NCBI RefSeq assembly: GCF_028682635.1
Contig: NZ_JANHLK010000020.1
Span: forward strand, 48,198-112,197
DNA length: 64,000 bases
Reading direction: 5' to 3'
Source of the DNA: Pseudomonas putida
GTDB taxonomy: Bacteria > Pseudomonadota > Gammaproteobacteria > Pseudomonadales > Pseudomonadaceae
Made by a program: the position numbers and the translations under genes. Below are positions 51,299 through 58,746 of this stretch, one piece after another (the first letter of the stretch is position 1; the number at the start of each line of letters is the position of its first letter). The notes beneath the pieces were generated by a model that saw only the letters and a list, made by a program, of their open reading frames with translations, was not told the DNA's origin and made no database searches.

Positions 51299-52849
51299 AT
51301 GAAAAACGCCCTGATCCTCGGCCTGCTTCTCCTCGGCGGCATCAGCCTGAGCGCCCAGGCATTAACGCTGACGCCCAGCGAAAGCGCGGGCAAGCGGCTG
51401 TACCGCGAAGGTGTCTCCGCCAAAGGTGAGCCGATCATGGCCCGGATCGGCGCGGCGGGCATGCTGCTGCCGGCCACCAGCGTGCCCTGCGCCAACTGCC
51501 ACGGCAGCGATGGCCTGGGGCGCCCGGAAGGCGGGGTGCGCCCGCCGGACCTGAGCTGGTCGCGGCTGACCAGCACCTACGGCCAGCAGCAGATCAACGG
51601 ACGTGCCTACCCAGCCTACACCGAGGGCACTGTGGCCCGTGCGATCCAGGAGGGGCGTGACTCGGGCAACAACCGGCTGGATTCGGCGATGCCGCGGTTC
51701 GTCCTGTCGATGAGCGATCAACGCAACCTGACGGCCTACCTCAAGCGCCTGGCTGATGAGCGCGATCCGGGCCTGAGCCCCGACAGCCTGCACCTGGGCA
51801 CCTTGCTGCCGAGCACTGGCGTGTTGGGCGAGGAGGGCACCACGGTGGCGGCGGTGCTGCGGGGCAGCGTGGCGCGGATCAACGAAGCGGGCGGGATCCA
51901 TGGCCGGCAGTTGCGCCTGACCATCCTCGATCCCGGTCCCGACCGTGTCAGCGCCGAGCATGCGCTCGACCAGTTGATCGAACAGGAACAGGTGTTCGCC
52001 CTGGTCGCACCGCTGGTGCCGGCGCTGGATAACGAACTGGCCCCGCGCCTGGAGCAGGCCGGCGTGCCCCTGATCGGGCCGCTGTCGTTGCAGGGCACGG
52101 CCCAGGCCAGTCGGCAGATTTTCGAGCCGCTGCCGGGGCTGCGCGAACAGATGATTGCCCTGGCCAACTACGCCGCCACCAGCCTGCGCGTGCTGCAGGG
52201 CCCGACGCTGATCGCCTACCCGAACGAGCCGGGCCAGCGCCTGGCGGCGGAGAAACTTGCCCAATACCTGCAGGACAACGCCTGGCAGAAAGTGCGCCTG
52301 CAACCCTACGAGACGGCGCAGGACGAGTTGCCACTGGGCTCGCGCTCGGTGTTCTACATGGGCAGCAGTGGCGGCTTCAGTCGTTTGGCCGCGCGCTTGC
52401 AGACCGCGGGCCAGGTGCCTTATCTGTTCGCCGCCTCGAACCAGGTGGCGGGGGATCTGATGCAGGTGCCCAGCGGGTTTTCCCGGCGGGTGTTCCTGGC
52501 GTATCCGTTCGTGCCCAGCGACTGGACGCGCACCGGGCGCACCGCCCTGACCCAATTGCGCGAACGCCAGAAGCTCGGCGGCGAACACGCGGTGCTGCAG
52601 GTCGGGGCCTACAGTTCGATGCTGCTGCTCAGCGAGGGCATGAAGCAGGCGGGGCGCGATGCCAGCCGGGAAAAACTCATCAATGCCCTGGAAGGCCTGC
52701 ACGACTTCGATACCGGCCTGACCCCGCTGATCAGTTTCGGGCCGGGCCGACGCCTGGGCCTGAGCGGCGCCCATGTGGTCACCGTGGACCTGCCCGACCA
52801 GCGCTTCTATCTGGTCGCCCCCTACAAACCCATTGCCGCCACGCCCTGA
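51299..52849 (+). CDS. Cytochrome c / periplasmic-binding-protein fusion
   Basis: 516 residues. A signal peptide (MKNALILGLLLLGGISLSAQ) precedes a mono-haem cytochrome c domain with CANCHGSDG (Cys64, Cys67, His68) and a likely distal ligand MPRFVLSMSDQ. From about residue 145 to the end there is a type 1 periplasmic binding domain of the branched-chain amino acid kind (LGTLLPSTGVLGEEGTTVAA, GIHGRQLRLTILDPG). The fusion could couple ligand sensing to electron transfer, perhaps from the oxidase. The haem motif is certain; the role is unknown. Confidence 0.88.
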   Translation: MKNALILGLLLLGGISLSAQALTLTPSESAGKRLYREGVSAKGEPIMARIGAAGMLLPATSVPCANCHGSDGLGRPEGGVRPPDLSWSRLTSTYGQQQINGRAYPAYTEGTVARAIQEGRDSGNNRLDSAMPRFVLSMSDQRNLTAYLKRLADERDPGLSPDSLHLGTLLPSTGVLGEEGTTVAAVLRGSVARINEAGGIHGRQLRLTILDPGPDRVSAEHALDQLIEQEQVFALVAPLVPALDNELAPRLEQAGVPLIGPLSLQGTAQASRQIFEPLPGLREQMIALANYAATSLRVLQGPTLIAYPNEPGQRLAAEKLAQYLQDNAWQKVRLQPYETAQDELPLGSRSVFYMGSSGGFSRLAARLQTAGQVPYLFAASNQVAGDLMQVPSGFSRRVFLAYPFVPSDWTRTGRTALTQLRERQKLGGEHAVLQVGAYSSMLLLSEGMKQAGRDASREKLINALEGLHDFDTGLTPLISFGPGRRLGLSGAHVVTVDLPDQRFYLVAPYKPIAATP

Positions 52850-52863
52850 TCCGGAGGCCGAAG

Positions 52864-53817
52864 ATGAAACTCACGACTGTAATGGTGCTGTTGACCCTGT
52901 GGGTGCCCGCCGCGTTTTGCAGCAATGGCCCGGCCGTGGCACGGGTCAATGGCGAGGAAATTTCCCAGCTACGCCTGGAGCGCTATTTCGCCGAATACCT
53001 GGAGGATCAGGGCCGGGCGGTCGCCAGCATCCGCAGCCCCAGCGCCTACAAACAGCTGCGCACGGCGGCGCTGGATGCACTGATCGACAAGGAACTGCTG
53101 TGGCAGGAGGCGCTCAAGCGCGGGGTGGTGATCAGCGATGCCACGGTGCAAGCCCAGGTGGACCAGACCCGCCAGGCCATGGGTGGCCCACAGGTGTTCG
53201 CCCGGCGCCTGGAAGACGCCGGTTTCGATGAGGCTTCTTACATCGAGTACACCCGCCGCGACCTGGCGGCGCAGCAGATGTTTACTGAACTCACGAGGGT
53301 CGTCGAGCCGGACGAAAAAGAGGTGCGGGCGTTCTATCAGGAGCACCGCGCCGAGATGAACCGTCCCGAGGAAATCCAGGTCAGGCATATCCTGATAAAA
53401 GTGCCTCAGGGGGCGGACGCTTCCACAGTCGAAGCCGCGAGACTACGCTTGCAGGCACTGCACACGAGCATCCGTGAAGGCGCCGATTTTGCCAGCGTCG
53501 CTCGTAGCGGTTCCGAAGACGCTTCGGCCAGCGCCGGCGGCGACCTGGGTTACTTTGCCCGGGGGCGCATGATGCCGGAGTTCGAAGCCGCAGCCTTTGC
53601 CCTCAAACCCGGGTCCGTCAGCGAGCCGGTGCGCACGGCGGTGGGCTGGCATTTGATCCTGTTGGAGAACCGAATGGAGGCCGCCGATGTCACACAAGAG
53701 CAGGGACTTGAAATGGTTCGGGCCTACCTTGCCCGACAGAAACAGGTCCAGGCGCGTCTGCAGGCGCTGGCGCAGCTGCGCGCAAGCAACAGCATCGAAA
53801 GAATTGACGATCAATGA
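52864..53817 (+). CDS. Periplasmic parvulin-type peptidyl-prolyl isomerase
   Basis: 317 residues with a signal peptide (MKLTTVMVLLTLWVPAAFCS). The N-terminal SurA/PrsA-like helical domain precedes a parvulin domain at about 172-275 (EEIQVRHILIKVPQ through GWHLILLENR), with GGDLGYFARGRMMPEFEAAA typical. It assists folding of exported proteins. As the last gene of the oxidase operon it is a dedicated foldase candidate for the very large oxidase. Confidence 0.9.
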   Translation: MKLTTVMVLLTLWVPAAFCSNGPAVARVNGEEISQLRLERYFAEYLEDQGRAVASIRSPSAYKQLRTAALDALIDKELLWQEALKRGVVISDATVQAQVDQTRQAMGGPQVFARRLEDAGFDEASYIEYTRRDLAAQQMFTELTRVVEPDEKEVRAFYQEHRAEMNRPEEIQVRHILIKVPQGADASTVEAARLRLQALHTSIREGADFASVARSGSEDASASAGGDLGYFARGRMMPEFEAAAFALKPGSVSEPVRTAVGWHLILLENRMEAADVTQEQGLEMVRAYLARQKQVQARLQALAQLRASNSIERIDDQ

Positions 53818-53843
53818 GCTTTCCCCAACAGTGGGGGAAAGCT
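53817..53843 (+). terminator. Strong hairpin at the end of the oxidase operon
   Basis: AGCTTTCCCC pairs perfectly with GGGGAAAGCT around a 7-base loop and overlaps the last base of the stop codon. There is no T run, so it may be a Rho-type or operator structure instead of a classic terminator. The same bases include the candidate activator site at 53820-53836. Confidence 0.5.
53820..53836. promoter_or_regulatory. Candidate activator (enhancer) site upstream of the receiver/gspE operon
   Basis: TTTCCCCAACAGTGGGG differs at one base from the site upstream of the oxidase. Another CCCC-N6-GGGG dyad is at 53867-53880. Both lie 75-125 bp before the sigma-54-like promoter at 53956. Confidence 0.55.
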
Positions 53844-53955
53844 TCGCTGCACGTCCGTTCGCTTTCCCCCGCTTTTGGGGGGTGGGGCATGTGGACGAAA
53901 CGGCATTGCTTTTAAATTCAAGGACATGAATACATAAAATTACCGGCACTCAGCC

Positions 53956-53971
53956 TGGCATGAAGTGTGCG
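53956..53971 (+). promoter_or_regulatory. Candidate sigma-54 promoter of the receiver/gspE operon
   Basis: TGGCATGAAGTGTGCG keeps the TGGCA box and exact GG-N10-GC spacing, with a weaker downstream box (GTGCG for TTGCW). The predicted start of transcription is near 53983, 55 bp before the receiver gene. Confidence 0.5.
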
Positions 53972-54037
53972 TTAGACCTATCAAGGCGCGCACTCCGCCA
54001 GGTTCGGTACTCGGACCTGGGGTTCAAGGAGTCCACC

Positions 54038-54571
54038 TTGTTAAACAAAGTACTGGTTGTTGAAGACGAACAACTTCTTGCAGAAAACCTCCAGGGTTAC
54101 CTGCAGGCGCAAGGGTTGGAAGTCCGGATTGCTCACGACGGTGCGCAAGGAATCGCTGAAGCCGGCGACTTCGCACCCGATGTGATGGTGTTCGATTACC
54201 GCTTGCCCGATATGGAAGGCTTTGAGGTGCTCGATGCCGTCCGCCAGAACAGGAAGTGTCATTTTGTGCTGATCACGGGGCACCCCACCGCAGAGGTTTG
54301 CGAAAGGGCCCGGCAACTGGAAGTCAGCCATATCCTGTTCAAACCCTTTCCGATGGCGGAACTGGCGCGTGCAGTGCTTGATCTTCTGGGGCGACAGCGC
54401 GAACCCAACGCGGCGGTGAGCAGTTCCGAAGGCTTTGTCGAACGACGCCAGAGCAGGACCGAGAGTTTCCCGCTGCAGTTGTACGACGGTAGTTGGGTGC
54501 TAGCAGATCGCCGACGAAGTACCTCGGCCTCCACAGCGCCAGACGACGAACAATTGCTCACCGGGGAGTAA
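54038..54571 (+). CDS. Orphan response-regulator receiver protein
   Basis: 177 residues from a TTG at 54038 with AAGGAG 7 bp upstream; an ATG at 53960 would overlap the sigma-54 box. A single CheY-like receiver domain is complete: VLVVEDEQ (acidic pocket), FDYRLPDMEG with the phospho-accepting Asp, LITGHPT and FKPFP with the conserved Lys. A 60-residue tail, rich in Ser, Arg and Thr and lacking any DNA-binding fold, follows. The tail's role is unknown. It is likely a signalling input to the secretion operon, which starts 85 bp later. Confidence 0.85.
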   Translation: MLNKVLVVEDEQLLAENLQGYLQAQGLEVRIAHDGAQGIAEAGDFAPDVMVFDYRLPDMEGFEVLDAVRQNRKCHFVLITGHPTAEVCERARQLEVSHILFKPFPMAELARAVLDLLGRQREPNAAVSSSEGFVERRQSRTESFPLQLYDGSWVLADRRRSTSASTAPDDEQLLTGE

Positions 54572-54655
54572 TGGCGCGACAAGAGGTTACGGCACATGCC
54601 GCAATTGCTCGCCGCGCCGACAGGGCTCTAAGCCCCGGGTGTTGGAGAGCAAGCC

Positions 54656-56362
54656 ATGGACCGTCTATCCCTTGTCGTCGATGTGCCACCGCTGGACTCT
54701 GTACCGACTCGTTTTTCCAGTGAGCAACTGGCCCAGGCCCGTTCCCGGGCCGGCAGTACCGGCGAGCGGATGCTCGAAGCCCTCGGGGTGCTCTGCGAAC
54801 TGGCCCCCATGCCCTTTATCCAGTGCCTGGGCGCAACCCTTCACTACCCGGTGCTCGACACCGACAGCCTGTTTCAATCGACCCCGGTATTCGACCGGGT
54901 CACCCTGGCCCAATGCCTCAAGCGCGAATTCATCCTGCTGCGTCACGCCGACGCGGTCATTGGCGTGTTTGCCGACCCCTTCGACACTGCACGCCTTGCC
55001 TGGATCGACGACTGCCTGCACGGCGCGCCGCTGTACCTGGTGCATGCCGACGACCTGAAAGCCTACCTGGCGCGCCACGAAGAGAGCTTCCACGCGGTGG
55101 AGTCGCTCAACGCCCAGGCCGACGGCAATACCGAGATCGACACCCTGCAAAGCCTGTCCCTGACCAGCATCAGCGAAGACTCCAGCGTGGTGGTCAAGCT
55201 GGTCAACTCGACCCTCTACGACGCGCTGAAGATGCACGCCAGCGATATCCACCTGGGCACCACCGGCAGCGGCCTGGTGATCAAGTACCGCATCGATGGC
55301 GTGCTCAACAACATCAGCAAGATCCAGGGCAACGAGTTCGCCGAGCAGGTGATTTCCCGGGTCAAGGTCATGGCCGAACTGGACATCGGCGAAAAACGCG
55401 TGCCCCAGGACGGGCGTTTCAAGATCGGCATCAGCGGCCGCCAGATCGACTTCCGGGTGTCGATCATGCCGAGCATTTTCGGCGAGGACGCGGTGCTGCG
55501 GGTGCTCGACAAGCAGGACCTGGCCGACAAGGTCTGCGGCGTGCAGTTGCAGGCCCTGGGCTTTGAAGAGGAAACCCTGCGCCAACTGCGCCGCCTGGCC
55601 GCCGAACCCTACGGCATGGTGCTGGTCACCGGCCCCACCGGCAGCGGCAAGACCACCACGCTGTACGCGATGATCACCGAGATCAACCACGGCGTGGACA
55701 AGATCATCACCATCGAAGACCCGGTCGAATACCAGCTGCCGGGCGTGCTGCAAATCCCGGTCAACGAAAAGAAAGGCCTGACTTTTGCCCGCGGCCTGCG
55801 CTCGATCCTGCGCCACGACCCGGACAAGATCATGGTCGGCGAGATCCGCGACCCCGACACCGCGCAGATCGCGGTGCAGTCGGCGCTCACGGGGCACCTG
55901 GTGTTCACCACCATCCACGCCAACAACGTGTTCGACGTGATCGGACGCTTCACCCAGATGGAGATCGACCCCTACAGCCTGGTTTCCGCGCTCAATGCGG
56001 TATTGGCCCAGCGCCTGATCCGCCTGGTGTGCAGCGCTTGCAGCACGCCGTACACGCCGAGCGAAGAAGAGCTTTCAAGCTCGGGCCTGGACCCGCAACA
56101 GGTCGGCCACTACCAGTTCGTCCACGGCAAGGGCTGCGGTCATTGTCGTGGCACCGGCTACCGCGGCCGCAGCGCGATTGCCGAGCTGCTGCACCTGGAC
56201 GACGAGCTGCGGCAGATGATCGTCGAGCGCCAACCGATTTCGAAAATCAAGGCACACGCCTGCAAACGTGGCTTGCGCCTGCTGCGCGAGTCGGCGCTGG
56301 AACTGGTGCAACAAGGCCGGACCACTCTCGAGGAGATCAATCGTGTCACTTTTATCTCGTGA
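54656..56362 (+). CDS. gspE: Type II secretion/pilus assembly ATPase GspE-like
   Basis: 568 residues. N-terminal domain about 1-170, then the ATPase with Walker A GPTGSGKTT (326-334), Asp-box, Walker B KIMVGEIRD (391-399) and the His-box LVFTTIHANN. A zinc tetracysteine (CSAC at 459-462, CGHC at 494-497) is present as in GspE/PilB. It powers assembly of the pseudopilus. It is first in a chain of overlapping genes, and its own platform partner gspF is 14 kb upstream. Confidence 0.95.
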   Translation: MDRLSLVVDVPPLDSVPTRFSSEQLAQARSRAGSTGERMLEALGVLCELAPMPFIQCLGATLHYPVLDTDSLFQSTPVFDRVTLAQCLKREFILLRHADAVIGVFADPFDTARLAWIDDCLHGAPLYLVHADDLKAYLARHEESFHAVESLNAQADGNTEIDTLQSLSLTSISEDSSVVVKLVNSTLYDALKMHASDIHLGTTGSGLVIKYRIDGVLNNISKIQGNEFAEQVISRVKVMAELDIGEKRVPQDGRFKIGISGRQIDFRVSIMPSIFGEDAVLRVLDKQDLADKVCGVQLQALGFEEETLRQLRRLAAEPYGMVLVTGPTGSGKTTTLYAMITEINHGVDKIITIEDPVEYQLPGVLQIPVNEKKGLTFARGLRSILRHDPDKIMVGEIRDPDTAQIAVQSALTGHLVFTTIHANNVFDVIGRFTQMEIDPYSLVSALNAVLAQRLIRLVCSACSTPYTPSEEELSSSGLDPQQVGHYQFVHGKGCGHCRGTGYRGRSAIAELLHLDDELRQMIVERQPISKIKAHACKRGLRLLRESALELVQQGRTTLEEINRVTFIS

Positions 56363-57146
56363 GCGTTATGTCGCCGTGCTCGGCGCCAGCGGTGTCGGCC
56401 TCGGTCAGCGTCAAGGTGGCGACACCCTGTGGCTGGGCAGCGTCGGCTTCATCGATGAAGGGTTCATGGCCTGGGCGGTCGCCCTGGAAACCCTCGACCG
56501 CCTGCTGGGCGAACATGCCCGCGCCGGTGCCGAGTTGACCGTGGTGGTCTCCGGCCACTTCAGCCGGTTCTGCCTGGTGCCCTGGAGCGAGCAGATCAGC
56601 AGCCCCGCCGAGCTGCAGGGGTTTGCCCAGCTGTGCCTGGAAGACCTCTACGGCGCGGCGAACCAACCCTGGGACCTGGTGCTGTCGGCCGAACCCGCCG
56701 GTTATGACCGCATCGCTACGGCGCTGCCGCAGGATTTGCTCGAGCGCCTGCGTACCCTGGTCAGCGGCCGTGGCCTGCGCCTGCGCTCGGTGCAACCGTA
56801 CCTGATGGCGGCGTTCAATCACTTCGACAAAAGCTTCGACGCCGGCGACTTCCTGTTCGTGGTCGCCGAGCCGGTGCGCAGCGTCTTGCTGCTGGCCCGC
56901 GATGGCCGCTGGACAGCGGTGCGTTCGGTGGGCAGCAGCGACAGCGATGCCGCACTGAGCGCACTGGTCGGACGCGAATGCCAATTGCAGGCCTCTGCCA
57001 GCGAACGGCCGCTGAACGTCTACCTGCACGCACCGGCACGCATCGACTCCCATCCTGAAGTGCCCGGTGTGCACCTGCGCACCCTCGAAGAAGGCCGGAC
57101 CTGCGTACGCGATTGCCTGTACGTCATGTCCCGGACGGTGGCCTGA
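56343..57146 (+). CDS. PilM/GspL-like assembly protein (low similarity)
   Basis: 267 residues from a GTG at 56343, overlapping the gspE 3' end by 20 bp. It has no signal peptide or membrane helix. It lies exactly where pilM or gspL sits before pilN/pilO-like genes. The sequence is only loosely actin-like (YVAVLGASGVGLG at the start). By position it links the ATPase to the membrane subunits. I am sure it is a gene, less sure of the family. Confidence 0.75.
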   Translation: MSLLSRERYVAVLGASGVGLGQRQGGDTLWLGSVGFIDEGFMAWAVALETLDRLLGEHARAGAELTVVVSGHFSRFCLVPWSEQISSPAELQGFAQLCLEDLYGAANQPWDLVLSAEPAGYDRIATALPQDLLERLRTLVSGRGLRLRSVQPYLMAAFNHFDKSFDAGDFLFVVAEPVRSVLLLARDGRWTAVRSVGSSDSDAALSALVGRECQLQASASERPLNVYLHAPARIDSHPEVPGVHLRTLEEGRTCVRDCLYVMSRTVA

Positions 57147-57147
57147 C

Positions 57148-57693
57148 ATGCGCCCGCTGATGCTCGACTTTCAGCCACGCCGCCGCTCGAGCCCCCTGGG
57201 CTGGAGCCTGCTGGCCGGTGGCGTGGTGCTGGCGCTGACCTGCATCGTGTTTGCGCAACACCTCAGCGGTGAGGCCGAACAACAGCAAGGTCACCTGCAA
57301 ACCACCCAACGGGTGCTCACCGGCGACACCGGCGGCAAGGTCAGCCTGACCCCGGCCGAAACCCGCGAGCAGGCGCAGAACCTGGCCGAGATGCGCAAGG
57401 TCTCGCAGCAGTTGCGCCGCCCTTGGGAGCGTCTGTTCGCCACCCTGGAAGCCATGCCCCGGGACAACGTTGCCTTGCTCACCCTGACCCCGGATGCCCG
57501 CAAGGGCCAGGTGCGGATCAGCGCCGAGGCGCGCGACCTGGACGCCATGCTCGACTTCCACCGCCGCCTCGAAGCCAGCGACGAGCTCTCCGACGTGTCG
57601 TTGCTCAGCCACGAAATCGTCGCCAACGTGCCGGAACACCCGGTGCAATTCAACTTGTCGGCTACCTGGGAGATTGGCGATGCAAATCCCTAG
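57148..57693 (+). CDS. PilN-like inner-membrane assembly protein
   Basis: 181 residues from the ATG at 57148. A short cytoplasmic start (MRPLMLDFQPRRRSSPLGWS) precedes one membrane helix (LLAGGVVLALTCIVF), then a coiled-coil/ferredoxin-like periplasmic domain. This layout is PilN/GspL C-terminal-like. It starts one base after the previous stop and overlaps the PilO-like gene by 14 bp. Confidence 0.82.
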   Translation: MRPLMLDFQPRRRSSPLGWSLLAGGVVLALTCIVFAQHLSGEAEQQQGHLQTTQRVLTGDTGGKVSLTPAETREQAQNLAEMRKVSQQLRRPWERLFATLEAMPRDNVALLTLTPDARKGQVRISAEARDLDAMLDFHRRLEASDELSDVSLLSHEIVANVPEHPVQFNLSATWEIGDANP

Positions 57694-58228
57694 ATTGATC
57701 GTCCACGAATACCTGCAAAGCCTGGGCGTGCCTGGCCTGGCGGGGCTGGCCATGCTGGTAGTGGCGTTGACCTATGGGCTGTTCGGCCTGTTGCCGGACT
57801 GGCAGTCATTGCAGCAGCTGAGCCAGCAGACCCGCGAAGCCCGCGAATACCTGGCCAAGGTCGAAGAGGGTTCGGTCGCCGCACCGGTGGTACCGCAACG
57901 TCAGCTCGATGATTTCCGCAGCAAGTTGCCGACCCAGCCCCAGGCTACCGTCGCCATCGACAAGATCTATGCGCTGGCCGCCCAGGAACGCATCACCCTG
58001 TCTCGGGGCGAGTACTCCCTGGGCATCGATCCCAAGACCCACCTGGCCCGTTACCAGATCCTGTTGCCGGTGCGGGGCAGCTACCCGCAACTGCGGCGCT
58101 TCATGCACGCCTTGCTCGGCCAGTTGCCGGCGGTGGTGGTGGAAGACCTGGAGTTGCAACGCAAGAAGATCGCCGACACCGACCTCAATGGGCGGATCCG
58201 CATGACCCTTTACCTGTCGAGGTCATGA
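57680..58228 (+). CDS. PilO/GspM-like inner-membrane assembly protein
   Basis: 182 residues. A single membrane helix (GLAGLAMLVVALTYGLFGLL, about residues 19-38) and a coiled coil (LQQLSQQTREAREYLAKVEE) lead into a ferredoxin-like domain, as in PilO/GspM. It pairs with the PilN-like protein as a heterodimer in related systems. It overlaps the next gene by 4 bp. Confidence 0.82.
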   Translation: MQIPRLIVHEYLQSLGVPGLAGLAMLVVALTYGLFGLLPDWQSLQQLSQQTREAREYLAKVEEGSVAAPVVPQRQLDDFRSKLPTQPQATVAIDKIYALAAQERITLSRGEYSLGIDPKTHLARYQILLPVRGSYPQLRRFMHALLGQLPAVVVEDLELQRKKIADTDLNGRIRMTLYLSRS

Positions 58229-58746
58229 TGAACAGCAAACGCACTATGGGTTGGGTGGCGTTCCTCGGCGTGGCCGCGGCGCTGACCTGGTTGCCCGACT
58301 ACTTCAAGCCGGCCGACGACAGCGACCTTGCCGTGGCCGCCGTGGCCACGCCGGCCAAAGGCAAAAAACGTAGCGCGTTGCCAGCGGCGCAAGCCTCCGC
58401 TGCGCCCGTGCCGATCAAGGACCTGAGCCCGGCGGGCGACCTGTTCGCCGCGCGCAGCTGGAAGGCCGCGCCAACCCTGGCCAGCGTCACCGAAAAACCG
58501 GTCAACGTCGCGCCGGTGGTGCAGGTCCCCACTGCACCGCCGATGCCTTTCCAGTTCATCGGGCGAATCGATGACCGCACCGACCTGCAAGTGTTTTTGC
58601 AAAACGGCGAGAAGATCTACGTCGTGCGTAAAGGGGATGTGATCGACGAAACATGGAAGATCGAGGGGATTTCCGATCTGGAACTGAGCCTGGTCTATTT
58701 GCCTCTGCATTTGTCCCAGACTTTGTCTGTGGGGAGCGCGCAATGA
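58225..58746 (+). CDS. GspC/PilP-like protein linking inner membrane and secretin
   Basis: 173 residues with one N-terminal membrane segment (GWVAFLGVAAALTWLPDYF), an Ala/Pro-rich linker (about 35-105) and a small C-terminal domain (FQFIGRIDDRTDLQVFLQNG ... VVRKGDVIDETWKIEGIS) of the homology-region kind found in GspC/PilP. It would connect the inner-membrane complex to the secretin. It overlaps secretin and PilO-like genes by 4 bp each. Confidence 0.8.
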   Translation: MMNSKRTMGWVAFLGVAAALTWLPDYFKPADDSDLAVAAVATPAKGKKRSALPAAQASAAPVPIKDLSPAGDLFAARSWKAAPTLASVTEKPVNVAPVVQVPTAPPMPFQFIGRIDDRTDLQVFLQNGEKIYVVRKGDVIDETWKIEGISDLELSLVYLPLHLSQTLSVGSAQ

